A DNA stretch of 8,377 bases from Chitinophaga pinensis (GTDB lineage: Bacteria; Planctomycetota; Phycisphaerae; Phycisphaerales; SM1A02), in NCBI GenBank assembly GCA_943329105.2, contig CALQCP020000087.1:1-8377 (forward strand), in the 5' to 3' direction. Positions 6,068-8,377 of this stretch are shown here, piece by piece (within the stretch, counting starts at the first letter, position 1; every line of letters begins with the position of its first letter). The translations under genes were made by a program, and so were the position numbers. The notes below the pieces were generated by a model. It made no database searches. It was not told where the DNA came from and saw only the letters and a list, made by a program, of their open reading frames with translations.

Positions 6068-6096
6068 GCCGAGCCATCTTGGGTCGGTTCGGCTTG
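6068..6096 (+). terminator. Possible weak terminator after the LOG gene
   Basis: GCCGAGCC (6068-6075) can pair with GGTTCGGC (6086-6093) with one G-U pair across a 10-base loop, followed by TTGTTG. The T tail is broken, so termination would be partial at best. If it fails, the HD-GYP gene 75 bp downstream of the LOG stop is read through. Confidence 0.3.
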
Positions 6097-6124
6097 TTGA
6101 CCATAACGAGTATCACACACCTCC

Positions 6125-7687
6125 ATGACAAAGGCGTTCCGAATCACCATGGTCGATGGCCCCCCCGGCAGTGCCGGGCAGTTCGAGGTCCACTCCGACC
6201 GCCCCACCGTCATCGGGCGCGCGGACGACTGCCACGTCCAATTGCCAACGTTAACGATCGGCCGTCGACATGCTGCGCTGGTCTGGAGCACCGACCAAGG
6301 CACCGGCGAAGGGCACGTGCGGCTGCGCGATCTTGACAGTCGGACCGGCACCATGCTCAACGGCACCCGCCTCGCACGAAGCGCGGAGATTCGCATCGAA
6401 TCGGGTGACCTGATTGGCGTGGGCCCCTTCCAATTCCGGCTCGATGGTGCGGACAACACTCAGTCCCCCATGCACTCCATTCGACTTGGTGAAGAGGATG
6501 TCAGCAGCGGAATGCTGGCGGAAGCCATTCTGCTTGAGCATCCAAATGCCCTTGCTGCCGATTACTTGGTGCATCTCCTCAACGCAACCGAATCGATGTC
6601 ACACGCAACTGACCTCGCCAGTGTGGCGGACGCCGCGGTGCGTTCGTTGGTTGCAGCTACAAGTTTTTCAAACGTTGCCTTCTTGCTACAAGGCAACACT
6701 GTTGATCGCATTGATGCACTCGCATGTGCTGGGCGCATCCAAGATTCCACGGGTGCCGTATTGGTCAGTCGGACCATGCTGCGCAACGCACGAGACCGCG
6801 CGTATGTCTATCACCGCGAAAGTAGCAATGCGCCCATACTTGCCAGCGAAAGCGTGCTGCGCATGGACATTCAAGAGGCCGCGTGCATTCCAGTGAAGAC
6901 TGGAGCTACGTTCCATGGCTGGCTCTATCTCGACCGTCGCGGCGCGTCATCAAGCACAAACATTCACGAGGCGGTGAACTTCGCTGCTGCTATCGGCCAC
7001 TTTGTTGGCTTGGCGCTTTCCAATGTGGCGCGTATGCAACTCCAAGAACGCATGGACCGTGAGCAACGCGAACTGTTCAGTGGCACCATGCGCACGCTCA
7101 TTGAGGCGATTGATGCCAAGGATCCCTACACGCGCGGACACAGCGATCGCGTGAGTCGATTTGCCGCGCTGCTTGCCGAACGAGCCCAACTCGGAAGTCC
7201 GTTCGTCGAGCAAGCGCGCTTGTGCGGGTTGGTGCACGACATTGGAAAGATTGGCGTGCCCGAGGAAATTCTGCGCAAGCCGACCAAGTTAGAAGTGCAT
7301 GAGTTCGCAGCAATTAAACAGCACCCAGAACGGGGGTTGTCCATGCTGCGTGATATTCCGCAACTGCGCGAGATCCTTCCGGGAGTGCTTGATCACCACG
7401 AGCGCTGGGATGGTCAGGGTTACCCCAACCAAAGCGCCGGCATGGACATCAGCCACCTCGGACGCGTCGTTGGCATCGCCGACGCGTTCGATGCAATGAC
7501 AAGTTCCCGGTTGTATCGCCCCGCGCGAAACACTGCGGCGGCATTGGATGAGATTCGCAGATGTGCAGGTACGCAATTCGACCCCACGTTGGCTGAGGTC
7601 TTTGCCAGCATCTCACCTGAAGAACTCGAGCCGATTATGTCACATCGAAGGCCGATGATGCCGGCGACCGATGCGCTGGGGACGTAA
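6125..7687 (+). CDS. FHA-GAF-HD-GYP signalling protein, probable c-di-GMP phosphodiesterase
   Basis: The 520-residue protein has three regions. An FHA domain (about 18-107) shows IGRADDCHVQLP, GRRHA and DSRTGTMLNG. A GAF-like sensor region follows (about 163-300), then a short helical linker and an HD-GYP domain (about 318-505). The HD-GYP part has every expected signature: RGHS (H339), LVHDIGKIGVP (H371, D372, K375), HP (400-401), HHERWDGQGYP (424-434) and IADAFDAMTS (451-460). It therefore should bind metal and hydrolyse cyclic di-GMP. No membrane segment is seen, so it is cytoplasmic. The FHA domain would dock phosphothreonine proteins, but the usual serine of the S-R-x-H motif is glycine (G46). 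GAF input is likely a small ligand. The start is preceded by no Shine-Dalgarno sequence; TATCAC ends 8 bases before the ATG. No GGDEF gene is in view. Confidence 0.88.
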   Translation: MTKAFRITMVDGPPGSAGQFEVHSDRPTVIGRADDCHVQLPTLTIGRRHAALVWSTDQGTGEGHVRLRDLDSRTGTMLNGTRLARSAEIRIESGDLIGVGPFQFRLDGADNTQSPMHSIRLGEEDVSSGMLAEAILLEHPNALAADYLVHLLNATESMSHATDLASVADAAVRSLVAATSFSNVAFLLQGNTVDRIDALACAGRIQDSTGAVLVSRTMLRNARDRAYVYHRESSNAPILASESVLRMDIQEAACIPVKTGATFHGWLYLDRRGASSSTNIHEAVNFAAAIGHFVGLALSNVARMQLQERMDREQRELFSGTMRTLIEAIDAKDPYTRGHSDRVSRFAALLAERAQLGSPFVEQARLCGLVHDIGKIGVPEEILRKPTKLEVHEFAAIKQHPERGLSMLRDIPQLREILPGVLDHHERWDGQGYPNQSAGMDISHLGRVVGIADAFDAMTSSRLYRPARNTAAALDEIRRCAGTQFDPTLAEVFASISPEELEPIMSHRRPMMPATDALGT

Positions 7688-7698
7688 CTGACACCGCG

Positions 7699-7710
7699 AG
7701 CATGCATGCT
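7699..7710. repeat. 12-bp perfect palindrome between convergent stops
   Basis: AGCATGCATGCT reads the same on both strands and lies 12 bases after the HD-GYP stop and 15 bases before the minus-strand stop codon. There is no T run, and a hairpin of this kind would be tight, so it is a poor terminator. It may be an operator or chance. The rest of this 38-bp gap shows nothing else. Confidence 0.45.
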
Positions 7711-7725
7711 GCGCATCCCGCGCGA

Positions 7726-8214
7726 TTACTTCTTCGCGTCGGCCCCGGCCTTGACCTCAACCTCTAAGGTGAGGACCTGCTTCGCCGCAATGTTCTTGTC
7801 AGTGAGGCTCACCTGAGCAAATTCAATCTTGGTCTTGCCGACCTTGCGGGCGTGCAGGTGGTAGATGGTTTGCATGTCCGTGCCAGCCGCTAGCTTGCCG
7901 TCCGGCTCGATATCAAAGGATGCATCGACTAACAGATACGCATCGTTGGGAGTACGGCATTGCCACTCGTATCCATCGCCGGACTTCGAAGCGAGGGAAA
8001 CCTTGAAGTCTTCGCCATCGGTGGCAGTGCCGTCCGTGGACTTCGTGAGTTTCAAGACGTCACCCTGCGCGATCGGACCGCCGCTGTGATCCTTACCACC
8101 CAAGAGGAGCCGCACGGCCATCACTGGCGGCGGGCCGTTCTTGCAGCCCTGCATCGGGACAGACACGCAGGCGAGAGCAAGAAGAGCGATGGTGACTTTG
8201 GAGCACGTTGGCAT
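7726..8214 (-). CDS. Small lipoprotein with chagasin-like (inhibitor I42) domain, probable
   Basis: The 162-residue product starts with a lipoprotein-type signal: K6, hydrophobic VTIALLALA, then C16; a second candidate cysteine is C24 in MQGC. The mature part follows the order of the chagasin/I42 family, beta-sandwich inhibitors of cysteine proteases: a strand ending EDFKVSLASKSGDGYEWQCR (68-87), where the family has its TTGY loop before an aromatic, then a YHLHARKVGKTKIEFAQVSL segment (118-137) like the G-T-x-L-x-F strand, and a final VLTLEVEV strand. Two of the three inhibitor loops look degenerate: NPTTGY is SGDGYEW, and the RPW loop region reads TDKNIAA. Protease inhibition is therefore uncertain. 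The frame is open to an ATG at 8286, but the 24 extra residues are Pro/Cys-rich and interrupt a normal signal peptide, so I chose 8214. No Shine-Dalgarno sequence is clear. It is convergent with the HD-GYP gene and divergent from uvrB. Confidence 0.65.
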   Translation of the reverse strand: MPTCSKVTIALLALACVSVPMQGCKNGPPPVMAVRLLLGGKDHSGGPIAQGDVLKLTKSTDGTATDGEDFKVSLASKSGDGYEWQCRTPNDAYLLVDASFDIEPDGKLAAGTDMQTIYHLHARKVGKTKIEFAQVSLTDKNIAAKQVLTLEVEVKAGADAKK

Positions 8215-8255
8215 GGTGAAACAGTCTTTCGATGGCGTGGGGATGAATCCTGGTT

Positions 8256-8276
8256 CGCAAGCGGCGCCGCCGCAAG
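8256..8276 (-). repeat. Palindrome flanked by a CGCAAG direct repeat
   Basis: GCGGCGCCGC (8261-8270) is a perfect 10-base palindrome, and CGCAAG occurs on each side (8256-8261 and 8271-8276). It lies 42-62 bases upstream of the lipoprotein ATG on the minus strand and would fold in its 5' leader. The function is unknown and chance is possible in GC-rich DNA. Confidence 0.35.
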
Positions 8277-8320
8277 GAAACCGCACTCTACCCCCTATCG
8301 GCGCACCCGCCCCACTCTCC

Positions 8321-8326
8321 TACAAT
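8321..8326 (+). promoter_or_regulatory. Candidate -10 box of uvrB
   Basis: TACAAT matches the -10 consensus at five of six positions and ends 7 bases before the uvrB ATG. A transcript from it would start at or one base before the A of the start codon. No good -35 is visible and there is no Shine-Dalgarno sequence in TCTGCCG. Confidence 0.5.
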
Positions 8327-8333
8327 TCTGCCG

Positions 8334-8377
8334 ATGTTCCGCCTTCAGAGCCCCTACCAGCCCACTGGCGATCAGCC
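8334..8377 (+). CDS. uvrB: Excinuclease ABC subunit UvrB, N-terminal fragment
   Basis: Only the first 14 codons are in the window: MFRLQSPYQPTGDQ, and the last two bases (CC) fit the proline that follows. UvrB starts with the conserved text F-x-L-x-S-x-Y/F-x-P-x-GDQP that leads into the damage-recognition helicase core, and this matches well. UvrB binds UvrA, verifies DNA damage and recruits UvrC for nucleotide excision repair in the cytoplasm. The gene has no ribosome-binding site and stands 7 bases after a -10-like TACAAT, as expected for a leaderless message. It is divergent from the small lipoprotein gene, with 119 bp between the starts. The match rests on a short piece, but the motif is quite specific. 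Confidence 0.8.
   Translation, partial: MFRLQSPYQPTGDQ

Noticed and set aside
8215..8286. A 24-residue extension of the small lipoprotein
   Set aside because: It places Pro/Cys-rich residues before the signal peptide and covers the palindromic leader. The start at 8214 gives a normal export signal.

Overview
The window reads as a bacterial chromosomal segment of moderately high GC with dense gene packing on both strands. My best guess at the source is a planctomycete, probably of the Phycisphaerae. This rests on three things: two secreted proteins ending in a VPAPG + hydrophobic stretch + RRR anchor, a variant of the PEP-CTERM sorting signal I associate with that group; the frequent lack of a Shine-Dalgarno sequence; and a ClpC tail of planctomycete flavour. 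It is an inference from sequence style, with no marker gene to confirm it. I see no insertion sequence, phage gene, CRISPR array, tRNA or rRNA.

Layout. On the left the + strand carries the 3' end of a Clp ATPase gene (clpC type), closed by a textbook intrinsic terminator. A MOSC-domain protein of the YcbX/mARC type follows, and 9 bp after it an orphan lipoprotein sugar-binding protein of the RbsB type. A long two-part hairpin separates this block from two minus-strand genes convergent to it. These are tandem paralogues encoding exported, probably surface-anchored proteins of a family I cannot name; they look like one operon transcribed from right to left. The 269-bp divergent region in front of them contains a multi-hairpin leader for the minus-strand operon and a leaderless-type promoter for the + strand.

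To the right, an SDR-family NAD-dependent epimerase/dehydratase-like gene overlaps a TIGR00730/LOG-family nucleotide phosphoribohydrolase gene by 22 bp. Next comes a 520-residue FHA-GAF-HD-GYP protein, probably a cyclic-di-GMP phosphodiesterase or a relative. Convergent to it is a small lipoprotein with a chagasin-like (inhibitor I42) pattern. The window ends in the first 14 codons of uvrB, read to the right.

How the genes work together. Most are housekeeping or signalling genes with no single shared pathway. The clear functional groupings are the tandem anchored-protein pair and the overlapping SDR-LOG pair. The parts most worth a second look are the unnamed family of the anchored pair, their structured 5' leader, the degenerate chagasin-like lipoprotein, the FHA domain lacking its usual serine, and the repeated arrangement of a -10 box 7 to 9 bases before ATG that suggests leaderless transcripts.
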